From Acidovorax sp. NO-1 (GTDB lineage Bacteria; Pseudomonadota; Gammaproteobacteria; Burkholderiales; Burkholderiaceae_C), in NCBI RefSeq assembly GCF_000238595.1, contig NZ_AGTS01000147.1, positions 1 through 64,000 of the forward strand: a DNA stretch of 64,000 bases, given 5' to 3'. The translations under genes were made by a program, and so were the position numbers. Under the pieces are notes generated by a model, which did not search any database, was not told where the DNA came from, and worked only from the letters and a program-made list of their open reading frames with translations. Of this stretch, positions 49,512 to 57,449 are shown piece after piece; the stretch's first letter is position 1, and every line of letters starts with the position of its first letter.

Positions 49512-50338
49512 CCCGCCCCACGCCTTCCACCACGCCGCCCACGACCCCACCGCACCTGGGCACCGGCGGCCGTTGCACGCTGGTGGGCGCAGGCCCGGGT
49601 GACCCGGAGCTGCTCACCCTCAAGGCGCTCAAGGCCATCCAGGCGGCCACGGTGCTGCTGGTGGATGACCTGGTCAGCGATGCCATCGTGGCCCATGCCT
49701 CGCCCACGGCGCGCATCGTCTATGTGGGCAAGCGCGGCGGCTGCAAGAGCACACCCCAGGCCTTCATCGAAAAGCTCATGCTGATGGCCGTGAACGAAGG
49801 CGAGAACGTGGTGCGCCTCAAGGGCGGCGACCCGTTCATCTTTGGCCGGGGCGGCGAAGAGGTGGAGCACCTGCGTGCCGCAGGCGTGCAGGTCACCGTC
49901 ATCAACGGCATCACCGCAGGGCTCGCAGGGCTGACTTCGCTGGGCGCACCGCTCACCCACCGCGAGCACGCGCATGGCGTGGTGTTTGTCACCGGCCACG
50001 CCAAGCCCGGCGACGCGGGCACTGACTGGCGCCAGCTGGCCGCCACGGCGCGCGACGCCAAGCTCACGCTGGTCATCTACATGGGCGTGAGTGGCGCCGC
50101 CACCATCGAGCAAGAGCTGCTCACGGGCCTGCCCTCCGACACGCCTGTGGCCGTCATCCAGCACGCCAGCCTGCCGCACCAGCGGCATGCCATCACCACC
50201 CTGGGTGACCTGCACGGCACCATCACCCGCGAAGGCCTTGCCAGTCCGTCTGTGATCGTGGTGGGCGACGTGGTGCGGGGTGTTGCGGCGGCGGCGCACC
50301 CGATGGAGGCACCCCAGCAGGCAGTGCGCAGGGGCTGA
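49508..50338 (+). CDS. cobA: Uroporphyrinogen-III C-methyltransferase
   Basis: Predicted 276-residue SAM-dependent enzyme that methylates uroporphyrinogen III to precorrin-2, the precursor of the sirohaem used by NirB. Family motifs are LVGAGPGDPELLTLKALKAI, VVRLKGGDPFIFGRGGEE and ITAGLAGLTSLGAPLTHR. It lacks the CysG N-terminal oxidase/ferrochelatase part, so that activity must be encoded elsewhere. It overlaps ybiB by four bases and closes the nitrate/nitrite operon. Confidence 0.95.
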   Translation: MTRPTPSTTPPTTPPHLGTGGRCTLVGAGPGDPELLTLKALKAIQAATVLLVDDLVSDAIVAHASPTARIVYVGKRGGCKSTPQAFIEKLMLMAVNEGENVVRLKGGDPFIFGRGGEEVEHLRAAGVQVTVINGITAGLAGLTSLGAPLTHREHAHGVVFVTGHAKPGDAGTDWRQLAATARDAKLTLVIYMGVSGAATIEQELLTGLPSDTPVAVIQHASLPHQRHAITTLGDLHGTITREGLASPSVIVVGDVVRGVAAAAHPMEAPQQAVRRG

Positions 50339-50359
50339 GATCGAGAGCGCGGGGTGTTC

Positions 50360-50848
50360 TTACGGCCCAGGCGTCTCGCGCACCTGCGCAAAACGCTGCG
50401 CCAGCTCCTTGCGCAAGGCCTTTCGAAGCAGCGCCGCATCCCAGCGGCGGCGTTCGTCGGGCGTGGCCGGGTGAAGCGGCGGAACCTGCACAGGCTTGCG
50501 CGCTTCGTCCACCGCCACCATCGTGAAGAAGCAGCTGTTCACGTGCCGCACCACCTGCGATCGGATGTCTTCGGCCACCACCTTGATGCCCACTTCCATG
50601 GACGACGTACCGGTGTAGTTCACGCTGGCCAGGAAGGTCACGAGTTCGCCCACATGGATGGGCTGCAGGAACATCACCTGGTCCACGCTCAGCGTCACCA
50701 CATAGCACGCGGAGTAGCGGCTTGCGCAGGAATAGGCCACCTGGTCCAGCAGCTTGAGGATGGCGCCGCCATGCACATTGCCTGAAAAGTTGGCCATGTC
50801 GGGGGACATCAGCACCGTCATGCTGAGTTGGTGGGCAGGGATGTTCAT
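50360..50848 (-). CDS. Acyl-CoA thioesterase, YciA-like hotdog protein
   Basis: Predicted 162-residue cytoplasmic hydrolase of acyl-CoA esters. The hotdog helix is NFSGNVHGGAILKLLDQVAY, followed by VVTLSVDQVMFLQPIHVGEL. A roughly 30-residue basic tail follows the hotdog domain. It is convergent with the end of the nitrate operon, with 21 bases between stops. Start ATG at 50848 is the only reasonable one. The acyl chain preference is unknown. Confidence 0.9.
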   Translation of the reverse strand: MNIPAHQLSMTVLMSPDMANFSGNVHGGAILKLLDQVAYSCASRYSACYVVTLSVDQVMFLQPIHVGELVTFLASVNYTGTSSMEVGIKVVAEDIRSQVVRHVNSCFFTMVAVDEARKPVQVPPLHPATPDERRRWDAALLRKALRKELAQRFAQVRETPGP

Positions 50849-50972
50849 GCTGCAATTTTAGGGGTCGGCCCGCCGGACGGACGCCACGGGCAGGCCCGCT
50901 ACACTCCCGCGACCAGGGCCGGTACAAGGTCTTTTTCATAAAAATGCAGCGGTGGAGGCCGCAGGAGAAACC

Positions 50973-52106
50973 ATGCTCGAAATCGACAAGCTCAATGAGT
51001 TCACCGAAAGCCATGGCGCGCTGCGGCGCGGGCGAGGCCTGGTGTCTGGGGTGATTGCGCTCACGCTGGCCGTGCTGTGCTTTCTGGGTGTACTGGCATT
51101 TCATTTTCCGGAATACCTGACCACGCCGCAGCTGCGCAAGAGCTATGACGTGGCGGTGATCCGCAACATTTTGCTGGTGGCCATGGCCGTAGCCGGAGGC
51201 ATTTCGCTGGTCAACATCCTGTTCAACCGGTCGCGCTGGCTGGCAAGCTTTGCCTTCGCGATGGTGGTGCTGGCGGCGCTGCTGGGGGGCCACAAGGTGG
51301 AGGTGGACCCAAACTTTCCGGATGACACGCTGTACATCGGCCTGGACTGGTTCATCCTGGACCTGCTGGGCAGCTCGCTGATCTTCATCTTCATCGAGAA
51401 GCTGTGGGCACTGCGCAAGGACCAGCCCGTGTTCCGCGCCGAGTGGCAGACCGACTTTCACCACTTCATCGTCAACCACATGGTGGTGGGCTTTGTGCTG
51501 TTGGCCACCAACCTCATCGTGCACAAGTTCTTTGGCTGGGCCGCCAGCGACGGCATTCGCGGCTGGGTGCAGGGGCTGAACTTCTGGGTGGCGCTGTTCC
51601 TCATCGTGCTGGTGGCCGACCTGGTGCAGTACTGGACGCACCGCGCCTACCACGAGGTGCCGCTGCTGTGGCGTTTGCACGCGGTGCACCACAGCGTCAA
51701 AAGCATGGACTGGATGGCCGGCTCCCGCCAGCACATCCTGGAACTCATCATCACCCGCACGCTGGTGCTGGCGCCCATCTACGTGCTGGGCTTCAGCAAG
51801 GAAGTGATCGACGCGTACATCGTGATCGTGGGCTTTCAGGCCGTGTTCAACCACGCCAACGTGAGCGTGCGACTGGGGCCGCTGCGCTACGTGCTGGTCA
51901 CGCCCAACTTTCACCACTGGCACCACAGCCAGGACCAGGAAGCGCTGGACAAGAACTACGCCGCGCATTTCGCCTTCCTGGACTACCTGTTTGGCACGGC
52001 CGTCCAGAGCACCAAGCTCTGGCCCGAAAAATATGGCGTGCTGGGCGACTACGTGCCCAACGGGTTCATCCGGCAGTTCAAGTTCCCGTTCACGTGGAAG
52101 GGGTAG
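50973..52106 (+). CDS. Sterol desaturase / fatty-acid hydroxylase family protein
   Basis: Predicted 377-residue membrane enzyme with a di-iron site. The three His boxes are visible: THRAYHE, LHAVHHSVK and NFHHWHHSQ. Hydrophobic helices lie at about residues 25-45, 60-80, 88-105, 165-190 and 200-222. It probably hydroxylates or desaturates a lipid; the substrate is unknown. CAGGAGAAACC is a strong ribosome-binding site for the ATG at 50973. It stands alone, divergent from the thioesterase gene. Confidence 0.9.
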   Translation: MLEIDKLNEFTESHGALRRGRGLVSGVIALTLAVLCFLGVLAFHFPEYLTTPQLRKSYDVAVIRNILLVAMAVAGGISLVNILFNRSRWLASFAFAMVVLAALLGGHKVEVDPNFPDDTLYIGLDWFILDLLGSSLIFIFIEKLWALRKDQPVFRAEWQTDFHHFIVNHMVVGFVLLATNLIVHKFFGWAASDGIRGWVQGLNFWVALFLIVLVADLVQYWTHRAYHEVPLLWRLHAVHHSVKSMDWMAGSRQHILELIITRTLVLAPIYVLGFSKEVIDAYIVIVGFQAVFNHANVSVRLGPLRYVLVTPNFHHWHHSQDQEALDKNYAAHFAFLDYLFGTAVQSTKLWPEKYGVLGDYVPNGFIRQFKFPFTWKG

Positions 52107-52228
52107 AGAAGGGGTAGGCGTAGGCGTCTGTCTCTAACTTGACGCATCCCCGGTGTTAACCCTCAGGGACGTGGGACGATGCGCTCCTACCATCGCGCCA
52201 AGCCGATACCCCCTCCAGGAGCTGACTG

Positions 52229-53404
52229 ATGACGAAACACAATGCCCAACCCAGCGGCTCACACCCCGCACTGACACGCCGCCGAAGCCTGGTGCAGGCG
52301 ATGGCGGGCCTCGCGGTCTTTGGCGCGCTGCCTGCGGGCGCCCAGACCGCTGTCGGCAAGAACGACATCCTCATCGGCCGCTCCACCGCCTTGTCGGGTG
52401 GCATGGCGCCCTTTCTCGCGCCCGTGCACGAAGGTCAGGAGGCCGCCATCGAGGACGCCAACGCCAAAGGGGGCATTGGCGGGCGCAAGATCCGCATCGT
52501 GTCGCTGGATGACGGATTCGACCCCCGCCGCACCCTGGAAAACGCCCGGCAACTGAGCGAGAAAGACGGCGTGGTGGCCCTGCTGGGTGTGTCAGGCACC
52601 TCGCAGGTCATGGCGTTGCTGCCCTACCTGGTCGAGGCCAAGTTGCCGCTGATCGGCGTGTACACCGGCAGCCCGGCGATACGCGCGCAGCAGCATCCCT
52701 ATCTGTTCACCACCCGCGCAAGCTATGCGGACGAGCTGGTGAAGATCGTGCGCAACCTGGTGGCAGTCCAGACCTCGCGCATCGCGGTGGTCTATGAGAA
52801 CAACGATTTCGGCAAGCTGTTGCTGCCGCTGGTGGAGAAAACCATCACGGCCGAAGGCGCGTCGCTGGCTGGCTCCCACGCCCTGGCCCCCACCGGAGAG
52901 GACGCCGCCGCAGCCGCCAAAACGCTCGCGGCGCAAAAACCGCAGGCCGTGCTGCTGGTGGCAGCGGGCCCACCGGTGGTTGCCTATGTGAAGGCCAACC
53001 GCGCCCACCTTGGTGTCCCGGTGTACACGCTGTCGCTGGGCGCAGGCTCGGCCGTGCTCAAGGCGCTGGGCGAAGAAGCGCGCGGACTGGCCGTGGCGCG
53101 CACCGGGCCATCGCCCACCAAGCCCACCATCCAGCTGACCCGCGATTTCCAGGCGTCCATGAAGCGCCATGGCAAACCTGCGGACTACGACCGCTACACC
53201 GGCTACATGGACGCACGCGTGCTGATCGAAGGCCTGCGCGCTGCAGGCCCCGGCGTGACACGCGCAAGCCTGGTACAGGCCATGGAAGGCCTGGGCACGC
53301 TCGACCTGGGCGGCTACACCTACCAGTTCAGCCCGCAGAACCACCACGGCTCCAACTTTGTGGACATTGCGGTGGTGGGCTCGGGGGGCGTCTACCTGCA
53401 ATAG
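52229..53404 (+). CDS. ABC transporter substrate-binding protein, LivJ/K type
   Basis: Predicted 391-residue periplasmic binding protein. The N-terminal region RRRSLVQAMAGLAVFGALPAGA (residues 17-38) is a Tat- or Sec-type signal. Fold motifs include DILIGRSTALSGGMAPF, GRKIRIVSLDDGFDP, VALLGVSGTSQVMALLPYLV and RIAVVYENNDFGKLLLP. No permease genes lie next to it, and the downstream gene is convergent, so it is an orphan receptor like the one at 24254. Ligand unknown. The 122-base gap upstream has no feature I can support. Confidence 0.87.
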   Translation: MTKHNAQPSGSHPALTRRRSLVQAMAGLAVFGALPAGAQTAVGKNDILIGRSTALSGGMAPFLAPVHEGQEAAIEDANAKGGIGGRKIRIVSLDDGFDPRRTLENARQLSEKDGVVALLGVSGTSQVMALLPYLVEAKLPLIGVYTGSPAIRAQQHPYLFTTRASYADELVKIVRNLVAVQTSRIAVVYENNDFGKLLLPLVEKTITAEGASLAGSHALAPTGEDAAAAAKTLAAQKPQAVLLVAAGPPVVAYVKANRAHLGVPVYTLSLGAGSAVLKALGEEARGLAVARTGPSPTKPTIQLTRDFQASMKRHGKPADYDRYTGYMDARVLIEGLRAAGPGVTRASLVQAMEGLGTLDLGGYTYQFSPQNHHGSNFVDIAVVGSGGVYLQ

Positions 53405-53427
53405 GCGCCCACGCCGCGCGGGGCCGT

Positions 53428-53907
53428 TTACAGAGAGCTCAACTCCTCTTCCAGCGCCTTGAGCTGGTTGCGCAGCTCCTGCGTGCGGGCATCGCACGCG
53501 GCCTTGTCCTTGTTGGCATCGGCCGCGCGTTCCTGCGCGAACTGGGATCCGGACGGCAGCGTGCGCCGCAGCGGGCCCGCCTGGGCGACCGCCTCGGCAG
53601 GCGGCCCGGTACATTCGCGCTCGCTGCGCTGCACGGCCGCGCGTGCCTGGGGCACGCCCTGGCTCTCCAGATAGTGCTTGCGCTGCCACGATGGGCCAAA
53701 GGCGCCCTCCTTCGCGGTGGAAGCGGGGGGCGGCACGGGGGTAGCACCCTGCATGGCAGGGCGCACATCCACTTTCTCGCCCTGGCCCGGGCATGGAGCA
53801 TCCTGGAACGAGACCTTGCCCTGGGCGTCGGTGCATTTGTGGACGGCCCAGGCCGGGGCCAGGCAGCCCCACAGCACAGCGAAAACGGCACAGCGGATCG
53901 GGTTCAT
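53428..53907 (-). CDS. DUF4124 domain protein
   Basis: Predicted 159-residue exported protein. Signal peptide residues 1-21 (ending LAPAWA) is followed by the DUF4124 pattern VHKCTDAQGKVSFQDAPCPG, with two Cys that probably pair. The remainder is Ala/Gln/Glu-rich with a C-terminal coiled coil (ACDARTQELRNQLKALEEEL). Its biochemical role is unknown. It is convergent with the preceding binding-protein gene. Confidence 0.82.
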   Translation of the reverse strand: MNPIRCAVFAVLWGCLAPAWAVHKCTDAQGKVSFQDAPCPGQGEKVDVRPAMQGATPVPPPASTAKEGAFGPSWQRKHYLESQGVPQARAAVQRSERECTGPPAEAVAQAGPLRRTLPSGSQFAQERAADANKDKAACDARTQELRNQLKALEEELSSL

Positions 53908-54030
53908 GAGCGGGTTTCCTCAGACAGGCGGATGGCGCATGCTACCGCGCCCCACTCCCCTGGGCCAGCAGGCTGCGAACGGATCGGCGCTGTGGCGTAT
54001 GCGTCCGGCTCCCAGTCAAAACTACACACT

Positions 54031-54087
54031 TTTCTGGCACCTGGCGCTTATCCATAAAGCGCAAGCAGCTATTATTTTGATAGCAAT
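54031..54087 (+). repeat. Dispersed palindromic repeat, copy 11
   Basis: Orientation A copy (CCTGGCGCTTATCCATAAAG, then CGCAAGCAGCTATTATTTTG) in the gap downstream of the antiporter gene. Confidence 0.8.
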
Positions 54088-54115
54088 CTGCCACACACTG
54101 CCGGCCCGATGGCAG

Positions 54116-55816
54116 TCACCCCTTTTCGCCGGGCTCCAGCACGGGCCGGTAGCCCATGTCCCTCACCCCTTGCAGCACCTCGTCAATCTCGGGGGTCGGC
54201 TTGTTCAACAGGTGCAACGCTGCCGCACCCAGGCGCAGGCTGGCCTCGATGGTCTCGGGGTAGGCGTGCACGGCACCGGCCTGCAGCAGCCGGCTGCTGC
54301 TCTCCAGGTCGCGGGCACGGGCGATGACGGGCACCTGGGGGCAGGCGCGCCGCAGGTAGTCGATGGCCTTCAGGGCCGCTTCCGGACGGTCCACCGTGAT
54401 CACCAGCAACGCGGCGCGTTCCACATGGATGGCCGCCAGCAGTTCCGGGTCGGAAATGTCGCCATACGCCACCGCATGGCCATCCGCGCGGCCCTGGGCC
54501 AGCCGTTTGGGGTCGGTGTCGAGCGCAATGTAGGGCACGCCGCTGGCCTCCAGCAGCACCGCCACCGTGTGCCCCACACGCCCGTAGCCGCCAATGATGA
54601 CCTGGGGCGTGGCCGAATCGGGCAAGCCTGCCGGGGGTGGCGCGTCGGAGCCCGAATCCGCGGCCAGGCGCGCGGCGATGGCCCCGTTGAACCGGATCAG
54701 CAGTGCGCCCAGCACCATGGAAATCAGCACGGAGGTGATGGCAATCTGCCCCAGCTGCTCGTCGAAAACACGCGCATCCAGCGCGATGGCCACCAGCGCC
54801 AGGCCGAACTCGCCGCCCACGCTCAGCAGCAGCCCCGTGCGCCACGCCACCTGCGGCTCCACCCCCATGCGGCGCACCGTGGCCGCCACGATCAGGGTTT
54901 TGCTGGCCAGCAGCAGCAAGGCCCCCAGCACCGCCCACTGCCAGATCGGCACGATGGCGGCGGGATCAAACCGCATCCCGATGCCGATGAAGAACAGCCC
55001 CAACAGCACATCGCGAAACGGGCGCACGCTGGACTCCACCTGGTGGCGGAACTCTGTCTCGCCCAGCATCATTCCCGCCAGGAAAGCGCCAAACGCCAGC
55101 GACAGGCCCAGGCTTTGCGTGGTCCAGGCCGCAAACAGCGCCACCAGCAGCACAGCCAGGGTGAAGGCCTCCACCGACCTGCGCTCGGACACCCAATGAA
55201 AGAGCGGCCGCAGCAACCACCGCCCGGCAAAGAACACCAGGGCAAACGCCAGCACGGCCTTGGCCAGCGCCCAACCCAGCGTTGCGGCCAGGGCAGCCGC
55301 AGCCACCGAGGTGCCCAGCACCGGGATGATGACGAGAAAAGGCACGGCGGTGACATCCTGGAACACCGACATCGCCAGCCCCAGGCGCCCGTGCTGGGTG
55401 TTGTCCTCGCCCCGCTCGGCCAGCAGGCTGCCGATGATGGTGGTGGACGACTGGGCAAACACGGCGCCAAACACAAAGGCAGCCGGCGCTGGCAGGCCCG
55501 CCAGCCAGCAGATGCCCCCGACCAGCACGGTAGTCAGCACCACCTGCCCCGTTCCCAGGCCCAGCACCTGGTGCCGCAGGATCTGCAACTGGGGCAGCGA
55601 GTAATTGAGCCCGATGGTGAAGAGCAGGAACACCACGCCAAACTCGGCAATGGCGTCAAAGGCGGGTACCGACACCGTGGGGCCCAAGGTGTGCGGCCCG
55701 AGAATGAAGCCCACCAGCAGGTAGCCCAGGCTGGTGGGAACGTGCAGCCGCTGGAAAACCACCACCACGGCAATGGCAACGCCAAGCAGCAAGAGGATTT
55801 GGGTGAGGTTTTCCAT
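54116..55816 (-). CDS. Kef-type K+/H+ antiporter with TrkA-N domain
   Basis: Predicted 566-residue inner-membrane monovalent cation:proton antiporter. About twelve hydrophobic helices occupy residues 1-385 (VPTSLGYLLVGFILGPHTLG, FGAVFAQSSTTIIGSLLAER). A cytoplasmic RCK/TrkA-N Rossmann domain follows from about 415, with nucleotide-binding IIGGYGRVGHTVAVLLEASG. There is no C-terminal TrkA-C domain. The ATG at 55816 starts just before helix one; the upstream open frame has no signal. It is monocistronic. Ion specificity and regulation are unknown. Confidence 0.9.
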   Translation of the reverse strand: MENLTQILLLLGVAIAVVVVFQRLHVPTSLGYLLVGFILGPHTLGPTVSVPAFDAIAEFGVVFLLFTIGLNYSLPQLQILRHQVLGLGTGQVVLTTVLVGGICWLAGLPAPAAFVFGAVFAQSSTTIIGSLLAERGEDNTQHGRLGLAMSVFQDVTAVPFLVIIPVLGTSVAAAALAATLGWALAKAVLAFALVFFAGRWLLRPLFHWVSERRSVEAFTLAVLLVALFAAWTTQSLGLSLAFGAFLAGMMLGETEFRHQVESSVRPFRDVLLGLFFIGIGMRFDPAAIVPIWQWAVLGALLLLASKTLIVAATVRRMGVEPQVAWRTGLLLSVGGEFGLALVAIALDARVFDEQLGQIAITSVLISMVLGALLIRFNGAIAARLAADSGSDAPPPAGLPDSATPQVIIGGYGRVGHTVAVLLEASGVPYIALDTDPKRLAQGRADGHAVAYGDISDPELLAAIHVERAALLVITVDRPEAALKAIDYLRRACPQVPVIARARDLESSSRLLQAGAVHAYPETIEASLRLGAAALHLLNKPTPEIDEVLQGVRDMGYRPVLEPGEKG

Positions 55817-56080
55817 GGGTCCGTGGGTCTGTGCGTTGTCGGGTGGGTGTTTGCAGGGCCGCTTGGCGGCGAGCTTTGGGCACGCTCCCGGCCCGGCCGG
55901 GGGGCTGATGTGCCCGCTGGGCCGCCGTGCAGGCTGCCAGGTCATTATGGTGTCCGCAACGGCAACGTCCGAACCCCAAGGTCTGCGCCCGTTGCGCACC
56001 GCCCTGCCCGGGGCCCGTCACCGGCAAGGCCCGTGAACGCGTCACAATCGGCGCCTTTGCCCTCTCGATGCGCCCTGCCC

Positions 56081-57328
56081 ATGACTCCCCCATTCTTTGA
56101 CGCCGTTGTCATCGGCGCCGGTGCGGCCGGCCTGTTCTGCGCGGGCCAGGCGGGCCAGCGCGGGCTGAAGGTCCTGCTTATCGACCACGCCGACAAGGTG
56201 GCCGAGAAGATCCGCATCTCGGGCGGCGGGCGCTGCAATTTCACCAACCGCGACCTGGACCCGGCCGCGCCACACAAGCACTTTGTGGGGCAGAACCCGC
56301 AGTTCTGCCGCTCGGCGCTGTCGCGCTACACGCCCGCCGACTTCATTGCGCTGGTGCAAAAGCACGGCATCCCGTTTCACGAAAAGCACAAGGGCCAGCT
56401 CTTTGCCGACCGCTCGGCCGAGGACATCATTGCCATGCTGCTGGCCGAGTGCGCGGCGGGCGGGGTGACGCACTGGCAGCCCTGCGGGGTCAAAAATATA
56501 GCCTTTTTGGCCTCTGGCGCTTATCCAGAAAGCGCCAACAGCTATCAAATTGATACTGAGCGCGGCACGGTGCAGGCCCGCTCGGTGGTCATTGCCACGG
56601 GTGGGCTGTCCATCCCCAAGATCGGCGCCACCGACTTTGGCTACCGGCTGGCACTACAGTTCAATATCCCGCTGGTCGAGCGGCGCCCGGGCCTGGTGCC
56701 GCTGACCTTTGATGGCACGGGTTGGGCGCCGTATGCGCAACTCGCGGGCTTGGCGCTTCCGGTGCAAATCAGCACCGGTGCCAAGAAAGCCCGTATGGCC
56801 TTCGACGAAGACCTGCTGTTCACCCACCGCGGCCTGTCGGGCCCGGCCGTTCTGCAGATTTCCAGCTACTGGCAGGAAGGCACGCCGCTGGCCATCAACC
56901 TCGCGCCCACGGCAGATCTGCCCGCCGCGCTGGCCCAGGCCAAGGCCCGCTCGCGCAAGCTGATCGCCAATGAGCTGGCCACGCTGGTCCCGAGCCGCCT
57001 GGCCGATGCCTGGGCCAGCCGCGAGGCGGATTGGCAGCGCCCCATCAACGAGGCATCGGACAAAGCCCTGGCGCGCTTGGCCGAGCAACTGGCGCGCTGG
57101 GAGCTCACACCTACGGGCACCGAGGGCTACAAAAAGGCCGAGGTCACGCTGGGCGGCGTGGACACCAAGGCGCTGTCGCAGCAAACCATGGAGTGCAAGA
57201 CGCAGCCCGGCCTGTACTTCATTGGCGAGGTGGTGGATGTGACCGGGTGGCTGGGCGGCTACAACTTTCAGTGGGCCTGGGCCAGTGCGCATGCGTGTGC
57301 GCAGGCGTTGCAAGTGACGCCCCCCTGA
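56081..57328 (+). CDS. NAD(P)/FAD-dependent oxidoreductase, BaiN/HI0933 family
   Basis: Predicted 415-residue flavoprotein. The FAD dinucleotide site is DAVVIGAGAAGLFCAGQAG (residues 7-25), and the family signature ISGGGRCNFTNRDL is intact. The C-terminal GLYFIGEVVDVTGWLGGYNF is also typical. Dispersed-repeat copy 12 is read in frame at about residues 137-159 (VKNIAFLASGAYPESANS), inserted in the central domain. The ATG at 56081 matches the family start. The real substrate of most members is unknown. Confidence 0.92.
   Translation: MTPPFFDAVVIGAGAAGLFCAGQAGQRGLKVLLIDHADKVAEKIRISGGGRCNFTNRDLDPAAPHKHFVGQNPQFCRSALSRYTPADFIALVQKHGIPFHEKHKGQLFADRSAEDIIAMLLAECAAGGVTHWQPCGVKNIAFLASGAYPESANSYQIDTERGTVQARSVVIATGGLSIPKIGATDFGYRLALQFNIPLVERRPGLVPLTFDGTGWAPYAQLAGLALPVQISTGAKKARMAFDEDLLFTHRGLSGPAVLQISSYWQEGTPLAINLAPTADLPAALAQAKARSRKLIANELATLVPSRLADAWASREADWQRPINEASDKALARLAEQLARWELTPTGTEGYKKAEVTLGGVDTKALSQQTMECKTQPGLYFIGEVVDVTGWLGGYNFQWAWASAHACAQALQVTPP
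56491..56556 (+). repeat. Dispersed palindromic repeat, copy 12 (inside BaiN-like gene)
   Basis: Orientation A copy (CTCTGGCGCTTATCCAGAAA, then GCGCCAACAGCTATCAAATT) within the BaiN-family gene, read without a stop. It encodes a surface-loop-like Ala/Ser-rich segment. Confidence 0.8.
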
Positions 57329-57421
57329 GGCCCTGCAGGCCTTCCCCCCGCCGCTCTCGCAGCGCAAAGCGCCGCGGGCAGGGTGACGACGCCCTCACTG
57401 CGGGGCGGCCCTTGCTCGGCG
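57329..57421 (+). repeat. 3'-UTR element with covarying hairpin, copy 3
   Basis: Same layout as the copies at 17460 and 29886, in the opposite chromosomal direction and again directly after a stop codon. The hairpin is CGCAGCGC-AAA-GCGCCGCG (57358-57376) with one mismatched pair. The block CGGGGCGGCCCTTGCTCGGC matches copy 1 in reverse complement. Confidence 0.75.
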
Positions 57422-57449
57422 CCCCGCCTGCGCAGCGCGTGTTTCGACC

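Noticed and set aside
52229-53404. A complete Liv-type transporter
   Set aside because: No permease or ATPase gene of this type lies near either binding protein (24254 or 52229), so both are orphan receptors.
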